Source of the DNA: Luidia sarsii
Taxonomy: Eukaryota; Echinodermata; Asteroidea; Paxillosida; Luidiidae
Length of the DNA stretch: 64,000 nucleotides
Assembly: GCA_949987565.1 (NCBI GenBank)
Contig: OX465114.1
Coordinates: 2,416,701 to 2,480,700, forward strand
Reading direction: 5' to 3'
Shown here: positions 56,101 through 64,000 of the stretch, piece after piece
How positions within the stretch are numbered: the first letter of the stretch is position 1
Layout of the letters: every line of letters begins with the position of its first letter
Made by a program: the position numbers and the translations under genes
The notes under the pieces: model-generated
Databases searched by the model: none
What the model saw: only the letters and a program-made list of their open reading frames with translations
What the model was told of the DNA's origin: nothing

Positions 56101-57563
56101 AGTTGCCTTCCAACAGAAACGATGCAAGTATGCAGTAGACCACTGCTTGTGCACTGATTTAGGCAGTATAGTCCCACTCCTGTTGGGATATCTTTTGGGT
56201 TGGAATGTCTATTCGAAGAAGTGTCCACTCACCAATCTGATATCACACCAAATATAAACGAGCCTGCCATGAAGCCGAGGAAGTATACAGAACTCATCGT
56301 GTTGGGGACTCCTCTGTCTTCACACACAAGGTTCCACTGAAACACAATCCCACAAAAAGTCCCCGTTTTAATCAAGTGCATCCTGTGCATACACAATAAT
56401 CGTGTGATATACGCCAGTCTTGCCCAATTGTTCAGTTTGTTTAAAAGTTCCCACAGTCAGGTTTTCCTTTGCGTGATTCCCTGAGCTGCCGTAGACAGGT
56501 TGACAACTATTGGTTGTTTGCATCTGAATGAAAGCAGGGGTGTGATCCCTGGAGATATTCGGCAGTTAATGGTTAAAATAATGCTTCTGACTAGCGCCCC
56601 CTACCCGGCAAATACTTGACTACATGTATTTGGGAAGACCACCATCTAAGGTCTGGATAGCTCAGATGGAAGAGCACTGATATGTTCAAGTCCCGGTCCA
56701 GTCAAAGTTTTCTTTGCCAATAACTGTTCAGTGTGTGTTCAAAAGTTTCCAGACAGTTTTTCCTTTGTTTGATTTTTCGAGACCCTGGCGTTTTGATCGT
56801 AGCAGGACTTTTCTCAAAGGCATATACTTAATATATGCAGATGTTTATGTTGGGAAATACATGTAACAGAAAAGATCCAATCCCTGTTTGCCGAGTCAAG
56901 AGTAAAACATTTCCGATGAAAATAAACCAGTGATTTAGAGTGGACCTTTAGATCACTGGGTCGATGATTATTATTATTTTTAGGATTTGTGGTCATCGGA
57001 ATCATATTATCAATGATTATCATAACGTTGATTTGACGTTTCGATCCTTGTAGGACCTTGTTCGAAGGCATTTTTTAGATGTTCATAGTTTTGGTCAATT
57101 AAGTCAATAACTATTATTTTGTGTCGGTATTTGCGGGTGTACTTACGTCCTGTATAATTGTTGTCTGGTACTGCGATGTATTGTACTCCCATCCATTCTT
57201 GCAGTCTACCTTTGTGGCGTTGTAATCGGTGTGGTCAATGTATGGATTAAACTTCAGGTCCGTAGGTAGGTCCCATTGCCGACAATTCTCGTAGTAGTAC
57301 GGGTCTGTCTCCGGGTAGTCCTGAGCTGGCGGGATGCCGACTGCCTTGATGGCTTCCGTACATTCTTGCGAGGTGTTCAGACCAAACGAGGCGCAGTTTA
57401 CCGACGTGAATGTCTTACACCAATGGTCGGACTCACCAGCGTAGAATATATGCCCCAGAGTTGAGAAGGCACCAAGGAAACCCACGAAATTGAGGAAGAA
57501 GAAGGAATACCACTGGTATCGACCGAATCCTCCCAGAACGTTGATGACCTCGTCTAAATTCAT
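47114..57563 (-). CDS. SLC22-family organic ion transporter (MFS)
   Basis: Ten coding exons on the minus strand: 57147-57563, 56233-56336, 55248-55402, 54487-54655, 53847-53994, 53587-53675, 53089-53297, 52736-52844, 52189-52404, 47114-47288. All phases match; the CDS is 1791 nt, 596 aa. Exon 1 has a first membrane segment ([18 protein letters not shown]) and a large extracellular loop with several Cys and three N-glycosylation sites (NTS, NAT, NTS), typical of SLC22. Later marks are [20 protein letters not shown] (usual Arg replaced by Trp, codon split by an intron), [11 protein letters not shown] and [15 protein letters not shown]. Members move organic cations, anions or carnitine across the plasma membrane; the substrate cannot be told. 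Exon 9 may also end in its own stop (see findings). Confidence 0.95.
47930..51165. repeat. 122-bp satellite with higher-order blocks in the SLC22 last intron
   Basis: More than 20 units of 122 bp containing GGACCGAACAGGTCTGAGAG, GATGACCACCCAACC, AGCGAGACCCGTTGACTAG and GACGGACGGTGCACTTGTAG. Blocks with other sequence (AACATACAGGGAAGATATT, ACTCGCCCCATATTCAC, ACCACGCTACCACGCAAATA) are inserted at regular places: equivalent points are 48491, 49155 and 50432, i.e. 664 and 1277 bp apart (1277 is about 664 plus five units). A worn block begins at ~47520. Confidence 0.95.
51180..51900. other. Unique-looking intron sequence with a C-run
   Basis: CpG-richer DNA with a run of ~16 C at about 51308-51324. 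A short plus-strand frame and its antisense partner are unrecognised. Confidence 0.4.
52103..52138. promoter_or_regulatory. Perfect 36-bp palindrome 51 bases past the SLC22 exon 9 donor
   Basis: AATCTCGGGGTCGGAACC followed directly by its exact reverse complement. In the SLC22 transcript it would lie just inside the intron after exon 9 and could form a strong stem. Related GAACCGGTTC and GATCCGG words occur at 51970-52060. A regulatory role is inference. Confidence 0.5.
52535..52690 (+). mobile_element. tRNA-derived SINE, family 2
   Basis: GGTACTAGAATTCGGGAGTC, B box GGGTTCGAATCCCGACC, GAGCTGTCTG, TTTTTATCAGGCACCGGGC, GCACTGAGCACTCAGTG. It lies between SLC22 exons 8 and 9. Confidence 0.8.
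54690..54755. mobile_element. GAAACGTCAGGCCC-family end
   Basis: AAAATTTAGTTGGCCTGACG, TTTCGACCCTAGCAGGACC, TTTCTCAAAGGCAGAGTG. One arm only, in an SLC22 intron. Confidence 0.7.
55733..55985. repeat. Interstitial telomere-like tract (CCCTAA/CCCTAT)n
   Basis: About 250 bp of 6-bp units, mostly CCCTAA with many CCCTAT variants, i.e. TTAGGG-type on the minus strand. Coding exons of SLC22 lie on both sides (55402 and 56233), so this is internal, not a chromosome end. The glycine/leucine/isoleucine-rich frame through it is not a gene. Confidence 0.95.
56430..56765 (+). mobile_element. tRNA-derived SINE, family 1, near full length
   Basis: Starts CAGTTTGTTTAAAAGTTCCC, body TTGGTTGTTTGCATCTGAAT and TGCTTCTGACTAGCGCCCCC, head GGATAGCTCAGATGGAAGAG and GTTCAAGTCCCGGTCCAG, then AAAGTTTTCTTTGCC and a second GTTCAAAAGTTTCCAGACAG. 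The T-rich end motif flanks the element on both sides. Confidence 0.85.
56780..57110. mobile_element. GAAACGTCAGGCCC-family pieces
   Basis: CTGGCGTTTTGATCGTAGCAGG at 56785 and GACGTTTCGATCCTTGTAGG at 57033; two diverged ends in the first SLC22 intron. Confidence 0.5.
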
Positions 57564-58130
57564 CTTGAGGCTCTCTCACCGTCTCCAAATCGTTTGCGAA
57601 CTTTCCGTCGCACGGAACATTTGTTTTTCGATCCAACATTTACATGTGGCCCTGTATCGGATTTATCCTAGCGTATAGGGAGATTGGCGATCAAAGTGCA
57701 TGAGATAGCAAGGGATATTTGATAAACAACAAATATTTGAAATCAAACAAAGGAAGAGATCCTTCATGTACCCTGGCATCGCACAAGGGCAGTCAGTAAC
57801 CATTATTTTACTGATACCACATGTCCCATGGAGTCATGTTCAGGCGAACAATTATGGTTCTCTTACAGTACAAGGAGTGTGTCCTCGAACAAGTGCCTTC
57901 GGTGCTCCCTCATTGAATTGTGTTCCTATTGATATCTTAAGATTTATTTACCTTCCATATCTGATTGGGTTGTTAACTGCGATACTTTTTTTCTTCAAAA
58001 TGATCCAACAATTGCGTAAAATGTACATAGAAATGTTTTGAGACTTCGGATGTAGATATAAATGGGTGTTTTTTTTTACTTCTCATTATAACGTCTGTTC
58101 ACCGTTTGGTCTTTTTACATGGTGAACAAG
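57564..58130. other. Region upstream of the SLC22 start codon
   Basis: Should hold the 5' UTR and promoter of the SLC22 gene. No TATA or other element can be assigned with confidence. A 91-codon plus frame at 57766-58041 has a hydrophobic C-terminus (LPYLIGLLTAILFFF) but no recognised family. Confidence 0.35.
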
Positions 58131-58139
58131 CTTGGAACA

Positions 58140-59245
58140 CAGTAAGCAGTTTGCAACATGTTTGTGTATCACTTTAAGCTTGGAACACAGTAAGCAGTTT
58201 GCAACATGTTTGTGTATCACTTTAAGCTTGGAACACAGTAAGCAGTTTGCAACATGTTTGTGTGTCACTTTAAGCTTGGAACACAGTAAGCAGTTTGCAA
58301 CATGTTTGTGTATCACTTTAAGCTTGGAACACAGTAAGCAGTTTGCAACATGTTTGTGTATCACTTTAAGCTTGGAACACAGTAAGCAGTTTGCAACATG
58401 TTTGTGTATCACTTTAAGCTTGGAACACAGTAAGCAGTTTGCAACATGTTTGTGTATCACTTTAAGCTTGGAACACAGTAAGCAGTTTGCAACATGTTTG
58501 TGTATCACTTTAAGCTTGGAACACAGTAAGCAGTTTGCAACATGTTTGTGTGTCACTTTAAGCTTGGAACACAGTAAGCAGTTTGCAACATGTTTGTGTA
58601 TCACTTTAAGCTTGGAACACAGTAAGCAGTTCGCAACATGTTTGTGTATCACTTTAAGCTTGGAACACAGTAAGCACTTCGCAACATGTTTGTGTATCAC
58701 TTTAAGCTTGGAACACAGTAAGCAGTTTGCAACATGTTTGTGTATCACTTTAAGCTTAGAACACAGTAAGCACTTCGCAACATGTTTGTGTATCACTTTA
58801 AGCTTGGAACACAGTAAGCAGTTTGCAACATGTTTGTGTATCACTTTAAGCTTGGAACACAGTAAGCAGTTTGCAACATGTTTGTGTATCACTTTAAGCT
58901 TGGAACACAGTAAGCAGTTTGCAACATGTTTGTGTATCACTTTAAGCTTGGAACACAGTAAGCAGTTTGCAACATGTTTGTGTATCACTTTAAGCTTGGA
59001 ACACAGTAAGCAGTTTGCAACATGTTTGTGTATCACTTTAAGCTTAGAACACAGTAAGCACTTCGCAACATGTTTGTGTATCACTTTAAGCTTGGAACAC
59101 AGTAAGCAGTTTGCAACATGTTTGTGTATCACTTTAAGCTTGGAACACAGTAAGCAGTTTGCAACATGTTTGTGTATCACTTTAAGCTTGGAACACAGTA
59201 AGCAGTTTGCAACATGTTTGTGTATCACTTTAAGCTTAGAATACA
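58140..59245. repeat. 48-bp minisatellite derived from a dispersed palindrome
   Basis: About 23 copies of a 48-bp unit: GGAACACAGTAAGCAGTTTG, CAACATGTTTGTGTATCAC, TTTAAGCTT. Units differ by only one or two bases (TGTGTGTC, CAGTTCGC, CACTTCGC, CTTAGAAC). The unit length is divisible by 3, so 380-codon frames are open on both strands. The core matches the palindrome arm at 46418-46508. Confidence 0.97.
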
Positions 59246-59344
59246 GTAGCTTGTTGGAATGTGGGGCAATGTAATGTATCCTATTCTAGCAATGTACTGT
59301 ATGCAACAACAATATGGTAGTATATAAACTACACGAGGCGTTAA

Positions 59345-59560
59345 TGGTTGAATGCTTCTGACTGGCGCCCCCACCCGGCAAAGATTAGTTAACTATTTGG
59401 GAAGGCCACCATCTAAGGGTTGAATAGTTCAGATGGAAGAGCGCTGGCACGCAAAATCAGACGTCTGGTGTTCCAGAACCGGTCTAGTCAAAGAATTCTT
59501 TGTCATTTTTCAGTTTGTTCAGAAAAGTTTCAAGTCAGTTTGTCCTTTATTTGTTTGACT
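59345..59560 (+). mobile_element. tRNA-derived SINE, family 1
   Basis: TGCTTCTGACTGGCGCCCCC, GGAAGGCCACCATCTAAGGG, head TAGTTCAGATGGAAGAGCGC, worn B box, AAGAATTCTTTGTCATTTTTC and CAGTTTGTCC. Confidence 0.8.
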
Positions 59561-60715
59561 ATAGTCCCTTTTAAATGGTCACTTGCTGCTGAGAAAAGTA
59601 GGATGAGGTAAATTTATTCAAGAAGTAAATCTCTGGTTGGTGGAAAACAAACGATAGAGGGGAAAACAACATAATTCCATTTTTCTATCAACTCAATTTA
59701 TTACCCCCGCCTCAAAAAACAGATTTACTTGTGGGAGTGAAAGTGCTTTATATCTTTTGGTTGTTAGAAGTTCAATGAGAAAAAAAACACAACAAAAATT
59801 CAACACAGTTTGGGTAAAAATATTGTGAGTGCCGAATAACTCACCATAATGAACTTACACAACATAAGGTTCTATAGATATTTAAGTGGACTGAGCATGC
59901 ACTCAATTTGAAATAGAATCTGTACAAGTTTTACAAACATGTTTGTCTATATACATGAAAACGTCTCAGTGTTTAAAACCTGCAAAAATATACACATAAT
60001 TATTTGAAGAAATGCTGCACCAATGATGAAAGTATTGGAATGCACTGTGTAATGATTACACCTGTTCCCCTTAACTTCACTTGTGCAGGGGTTTTAGTGA
60101 CGATCAATTTCTTACTTAAAATTGAGAGGCTACTCACACACAGGAGGAAAGATACTTTTATTTTTTACATTTTATCCAGATCAAAGGAAATCATAGTATT
60201 TCATAACAAAATGAACAAGTCAAATGGATGATTGGTTTCGTGCCATTATGTTGCTCATATCCTAAAATGACCAATTTGATAATTTGACAGAGAAATGAGC
60301 TTTGAACATTTTGTCACTGGTTCTAATGAGGCTTTGATTAAATGCAGGACCTTTATCAAAGGCAGAATCCATTTTGTCAATCATTTCTGAGCTAACTTTC
60401 AAGAATCGTAGCATCTCATCAAACTAGGTAATTGGCAAGGTTTGGAGTGACTTTGACAAATCCAAACTTGGAAGAACTTTCAAGAAATGTCCTTCTTAAA
60501 ATGGATGATATGCAAAGGCATCCTCACACAGCCTTCCGGAAGCAATGAAAAGGAAGTCTAGCCAGGAACATTTCAAACAATGGAAGATAACTGGAAATCT
60601 AATTCATCGATATAATGGTACATGTACGTTACGCCAGAGATCTCGGGTTGAAATCACATTCAAGTAACGAAATTCCTTGGCTGTTTTAATCTATAATGAA
60701 TTAATGTAAATAAAA
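59561..60715. other. AT-rich intergenic DNA
   Basis: No exon, repeat family or other feature was recognised. Confidence 0.5.
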
Positions 60716-60830
60716 AAACTGTTGCAAACTGCTCATCACTGACTAAAATGACCTGCAATACAATGCCCACTTTGCCTTGGAGAAAGGTCCTGCTAGGATC
60801 GAAACGTCAGGCCCTCTAACTTTTGAGATT
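60716..60830. mobile_element. GAAACGTCAGGCCC-family copy
   Basis: GTTGCAAACTGCTCATCACTG, then GAGAAAGGTCCTGCTAGGAT and CGAAACGTCAGGCCC. It abuts the 15-bp array. Confidence 0.75.
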
Positions 60831-60876
60831 TATGAATAAATGTGTGTACTTTTCTCTTGGCCTTATTAAGCTCATT

Positions 60877-61625
60877 GGCCTCAAGTCTATTGGCCTCAAG
60901 TCTATTGGCCTCAAGTCTATTGGCCTCAAGTCTATTGGCCTCAAGTCTATAGGCCTCAAGTCTATTGGCCTCAAGTCTATCGGCCTCAAGTCTATCGGCC
61001 TCAAGTCTATTGGCCTCAAGTCTATTGGCCTCAAGTCTATCGGCCTCAAGTCTATCGGCCTCAAGTCTATCGGCCTCAAGTCTATCGGCCTCAAGTCTAT
61101 TGGCCTCAAGTCTATTGGCCTCAAGTCTATTGGCCTCAAGTCTATTGGCCTCAAGTCTATCGGCCTCAAGTCTATCGGCCTCAAGTCTATCGGCCTCAAG
61201 TCTATCGGCCTCAAGTCTATCGGCCTCAAGTCTATCGGCCTCAAGTCTATCGGCCTCAAGTCTATCGGCCTCAAGTCTATCGGCCTCAAGTCTATCGGCC
61301 TCAAGTCTATTGGCCTCAAGTCTATTGGCCTCAAGTCTATTGGCCTCAAGTCTATCGGCCTCAAGTCTATTGGCCTCAAGTCTATTGGCCTCAAGTCTAT
61401 CGGCCTCAAGTCTATTGGCCTCAAGTCTATTGGCCTCAAGTCTATTGGCCTCAAGTCTATTGGCCTCAAGTCTATCGGCCTCAAGTCTATTGGCCTCAAG
61501 TCTATTGGCCTCAAGTCTATTGGCCTCAAGTCTATTGGCCTCAAGTCTATTGGCCTCAAGTCTATCGGCCTCAAGTCTATCGGCCTCAAGTCTATCGGCC
61601 TCAAGTCTTTTGGCCTCATCAAGTC
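60877..61625. repeat. 15-bp minisatellite C (GGCCTCAAGTCTATT)
   Basis: About 50 copies of a 15-bp unit that differ almost only at one base: TATTGG or TATCGG (one TATAGG and one TTTTGG besides). The variable site is the only CpG of the unit. Open frames (LRPID, GLKSI, ASSLS) run the whole length on both strands because 15 is divisible by 3. Confidence 0.97.
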
Positions 61626-61740
61626 TAAGGCTCCTATGAATAGGATCTAGGCATGAATAGACCCTGTAGTCACTCCGCAGAATGATTGGTGAGTGAGAGA
61701 GACTTTTAGAGGGGGAATGTTTCAGCTCTGCTTTCTAGGA

Positions 61741-61746
61741 TTTATT
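61741..61746 (-). terminator. AATAAA overlapping the stop codon
   Basis: On the minus strand the TAA stop lies inside AATAAA. If used for 3' processing, the mRNA would end only ~10-30 bases after the stop; use is not shown. Confidence 0.3.
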
Positions 61747-63612
61747 TCTTCTTTCCCTTGGCACTTTTGCCCCCTTTCTTGTTGGGACTCTTTTTACCCT
61801 TGGGGCTTTTACGCCCCTTGGGCGAGGGGGACCTCTTCCTCTCCTGCTCAGCCTTCATGGCGGCCTCAGCAGCCGCAATCTCCTCCAGACGCTTCCTCTC
61901 CGCCTCCAAGAACTTCTGGCGGAAGGATTCCCGAGGCTCGTTGACCTGTAGCCTCCGCTCATCTAGGGCCGTCTGTGGACGGAACGAAGAGACGAATGAC
62001 GACACCTGAGAAAACTTGTACGGCATCTTGAAGAGTGGGTGATGTTTTCATCTGGGTAGAGACGGGGGTCTGGAGGGTTGTGGTGGCAGCCCTTCCCATC
62101 TGATCGCTTGAGATCTACATGTAGGATGCCCCCCGTCTCTTTTCTTGGACTAACCCCACTCCGTCAGCTTGAGGCGTGAAGTCTAAGCCTAAGATGGCCA
62201 TTCTCTGATAATAAGACCACTTCAGAGTGACTTGTAATCATTTCAAACTCCCCCCTTGACTGTTTTGGACGATAGTATGATTTCCTTTCCTCATCAATAG
62301 GTGTATTCAAACATGGTGAGCTTTGACGGCAATTAAAGACCAAATTTTCAAAATGAATTGAAAAATTGAAAAACTGGCAAAGAAAACGTTGAGTGGACCG
62401 GGACTTCAACCCAAGACCTCTGGATAAACGTACCAGTGCTCTTCTTCTATCTGAGCTATCCAGCCCTTAGATGGTGGCCTTTCCTAATAGTCAACTAGTC
62501 TTTGCTGGGGTGGGGGCGCCAGTCAGAAGCAATTCAACCATTAACTGCCGTATATCTCCAGGGATCACACCCCTGCTTTCATTCAGATGCAAACAACCAA
62601 TTGTTGTAAACCTGGCTACGGCAGCTCAGGGATCACACAAAGTGGATTCAGCTTTTTCAATTCAAGTCAAGCAAACATAGGAAAAAACTGACTCTTATCA
62701 ATATAAAAAAATGATTGGATCTTACAAGGGTGTGTTCTTTGAGAAAAACAAATCTGAGTGCAAGATCTCCAGGTATCATCTGTTCATCAGTGATGTGAGC
62801 CTGTAATCTCTCTGGTAATATCTCTCTTCCTCTCTTACCTGAAGGTCAATGCACCTCTGCAGTTGTCTTTCCTTGGTCGTATTCCTGTCTCGTTTGTCCT
62901 CTTCTCGTGCCTCGGTGACGGAGTCCCGGAAGGCTCGGTAACGACGGATCTCGTCTTGTTTGACTCTGGTCTGCCGTTCAATCTCGTCTGAGTCCTTCAG
63001 ACGTGGCTCCCCTGAGAAGTCAGCGGGCCTAGAGGAGGGGGTGGGGTAGACAGAAAGAGAGAGATTGAGGGAAAAGTTCAATCCCAAGACCGAGATTTCT
63101 CTGTGATGAAACTCTGAGATCGAAATCTATTCAGATCTTGTCACTCGGGGAGCTTTTACAATCAACTTGGAGGCAGCTTGGCCTCCACACTGAAACATTT
63201 AGGGAATGCCTGGCTAGACCAGAGGTCAATATAATCAAACTCATCGTAACTTACGATCAATCGTAAGATGATGAGCGATGTACAGAAACCATACGGTCCA
63301 TCACGATGCATCGTGAAACTTTGTGATATCCACCCCTGCAGTACTTTACCATCTTTCTGATTTTGGAAAAGATCTGTCAAGCATTAGAACATTAGGACAA
63401 CTAAGTACTTTAAGATTTGAGCTGCCATTCTCTAGGAAAACCCTTCTGAAGATTGGACTGGGCCGGCTGTTTTGGGACTGACCTGAGGTATGGGGTAATG
63501 TCCACCGTCTTGAGGATTTCCTTAGGTGTTGGTGGAGGTGGGGGTTCGTTTGTCAAGATGTCTTCGGACGGCGGAGGCTCCAGCTCAGAGGCTGGTGTCT
63601 GAGGAGGTCCAC
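61742..63612 (-). CDS. Unrecognised charged protein, C-terminal part (partial)
   Basis: Three linked minus-strand exons: 63483-63612, 62839-63028, 61742-62026 (TAA). The acceptors and donors (CAG/GTCAGT, CAG/GTAAGA) and phases 2 and 0 agree, giving ~201 codons. The 5' end is missing, since the first exon is entered through an acceptor at 63612 and continues beyond the window. The first part is Pro-rich (EPPPPPTPKEIL) then VDITPYLR. The middle is a likely coiled coil rich in Arg, Glu and Asp (IERQTRVKQDEIRRYRAFRD). The end has RRLQVNEPRESFRQKFLEAE, an Ala/Glu helix and a Lys/Ser/Pro tail with PKGRKSPKGKKSP. I do not know the family; an axonemal or cytoskeletal protein is a guess from the composition. 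Confidence 0.7.
62345..62695 (-). mobile_element. tRNA-derived SINE, family 1, near full length
   Basis: On plus: GACCGGGACTTCAACCC, ATCTGAGCTATCCAGCCC, GATGGTGGCCTTTCC, GCCAGTCAGAAGCAATTCAA, AGATGCAAACAACCAATTG, GGGATCACACAAAGTGGATT. It lies in an intron of the partial gene. Confidence 0.85.
63235..63340. repeat. Single copy of the ~152-bp repeat of PEBP intron 2
   Basis: AACTTACGATCAATCGTAAG, GAGCGATGTACAGAAACCAT, CGATGCATCGTGAAACTTTG and ATCCACCCCTGCAGT, in the same order as at 5205-5650. TTACGAT..ATCGTAA is palindromic. Confidence 0.75.
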
Positions 63613-63894
63613 CTGGGATGGAAACAAACCACAATCAGAATGAGGAATTGAACAGTGCTGTGGATATAAGACAGTAAATAATGTCATAGGGAAGCTTAAT
63701 ACATGTATACAATTCTAATTTGTACTAAGCAAACACTTCTTCCATTTGACAACTACGATCCTAAACAAATCAATGAAGGATATTGATCAGCAAGTAATAC
63801 TCAGTAGATTGTTTTATTCTGACCAAAATAATCCAACAGTTGTACTTGTATTGCCTAATGAAGTAATCAGTTGGTATTTTGACCATTGGGGATA

Positions 63895-64000
63895 ATGTCA
63901 GAAAGGTCCGAGTGCTGGTAAGCAAAACCGAAGGTCTCGGGTTCGAGTCCCGGTCCAGTCAAAGTTTTCTTTGCCAGTTTTTTAAAAATCGGGCCAAGTG
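63895..64000 (+). mobile_element. tRNA-derived SINE, family 1, cut by the window edge
   Basis: AGGTCCGAGTGCTGGTAAGC, GGTTCGAGTCCCGGTCCAG and AAAGTTTTCTTTGCCAG. The B box is intact. Confidence 0.75.

Noticed and set aside
55698..56228. 176-codon Gly/Leu/Ile-rich frame
   Set aside because: Translation of the CCCTAA-type tract.
57766..58041. 91-codon plus frame with a hydrophobic end
   Set aside because: No family recognised and no splice or promoter support; it lies upstream of SLC22 on the other strand. Kept only as a remark.
58086..59274. 380-codon open frames on both strands
   Set aside because: They are translations of the 48-bp minisatellite. The unit length is divisible by 3 and has no stop, so frames are open without selection; no splice or promoter context.
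60816..61650. 268-275-codon frames (DLRPI, GLKSI)
   Set aside because: By-products of a 15-bp array with almost no sequence variation; they start and stop in dispersed repeat or random flanks.
63895..64000. True tRNA gene
   Set aside because: The same head, followed by AAAGTTTTCTTTGCC, is found in many decayed copies; SINE family 1.

Overview
This is a eukaryotic (metazoan) nuclear window. Its genes are split into many short exons with GT-AG introns. Coding DNA is a small fraction, and the rest is minisatellites, palindromic MITE-like elements and tRNA-derived SINEs. The protein matches (PPIL4, CCDC181, an SLC22 transporter, a PEBP) are animal, one of them a cilium-linked protein, and an interstitial TTAGGG-type tract is present. 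I infer a marine invertebrate, possibly a deuterostome such as an echinoderm; this is not proven by the sequence.

Five genes can be rebuilt exon by exon, all on the minus strand. They are a PEBP (3779-6407, 3 exons, 193 aa), PPIL4 (9467-19828, 13 exons, 544 aa), CCDC181 (38621-43490, 4 coding exons, 537 aa), an SLC22-family organic ion transporter (47114-57563, 10 exons, 596 aa), and the C-terminal part of an unrecognised charged protein that runs off the right end (61742-63612). In every chain the intron phases match and the total closes on a stop codon. No operon-like or pathway relation between these genes is implied.

Layout: 1-1520 is a dimeric satellite. 1521-3778 is intergenic with one candidate orphan exon. 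PEBP introns carry two tandem arrays and a decayed Ty3/gypsy reverse-transcriptase fragment. PPIL4 introns carry a CAAT-type array, an octamer (ATGCAAAT) array, foldback elements and SINEs. 19.8-38.6 kb is gene-poor: a GC-rich stretch (20.9-22.1 kb), a 57-bp hairpin minisatellite, pentamer telomere-like DNA, a near-perfect 216-bp palindrome, two 15-bp arrays, GCCGAAAATCG arrays, and a set of exon-like non-coding cassettes. The CCDC181 first intron holds a ~720-bp foldback element. The SLC22 last intron is filled by a 122-bp higher-order satellite and another SLC22 intron holds the telomere-like tract. 58.1-61.6 kb holds a 48-bp array and a third 15-bp array.

The most unusual signals are: (i) the repeated exon-like cassettes at 33.9-36.7 kb; (ii) minisatellites whose units are pieces of the dispersed palindromic elements found elsewhere in the window; (iii) an SLC22 splice donor that contains an in-frame stop codon and lies near a perfect 36-bp palindrome, giving two possible C-termini; (iv) a tandem octamer-motif array inside PPIL4; (v) three unrelated 15-bp arrays whose frames encode pentapeptide repeats.
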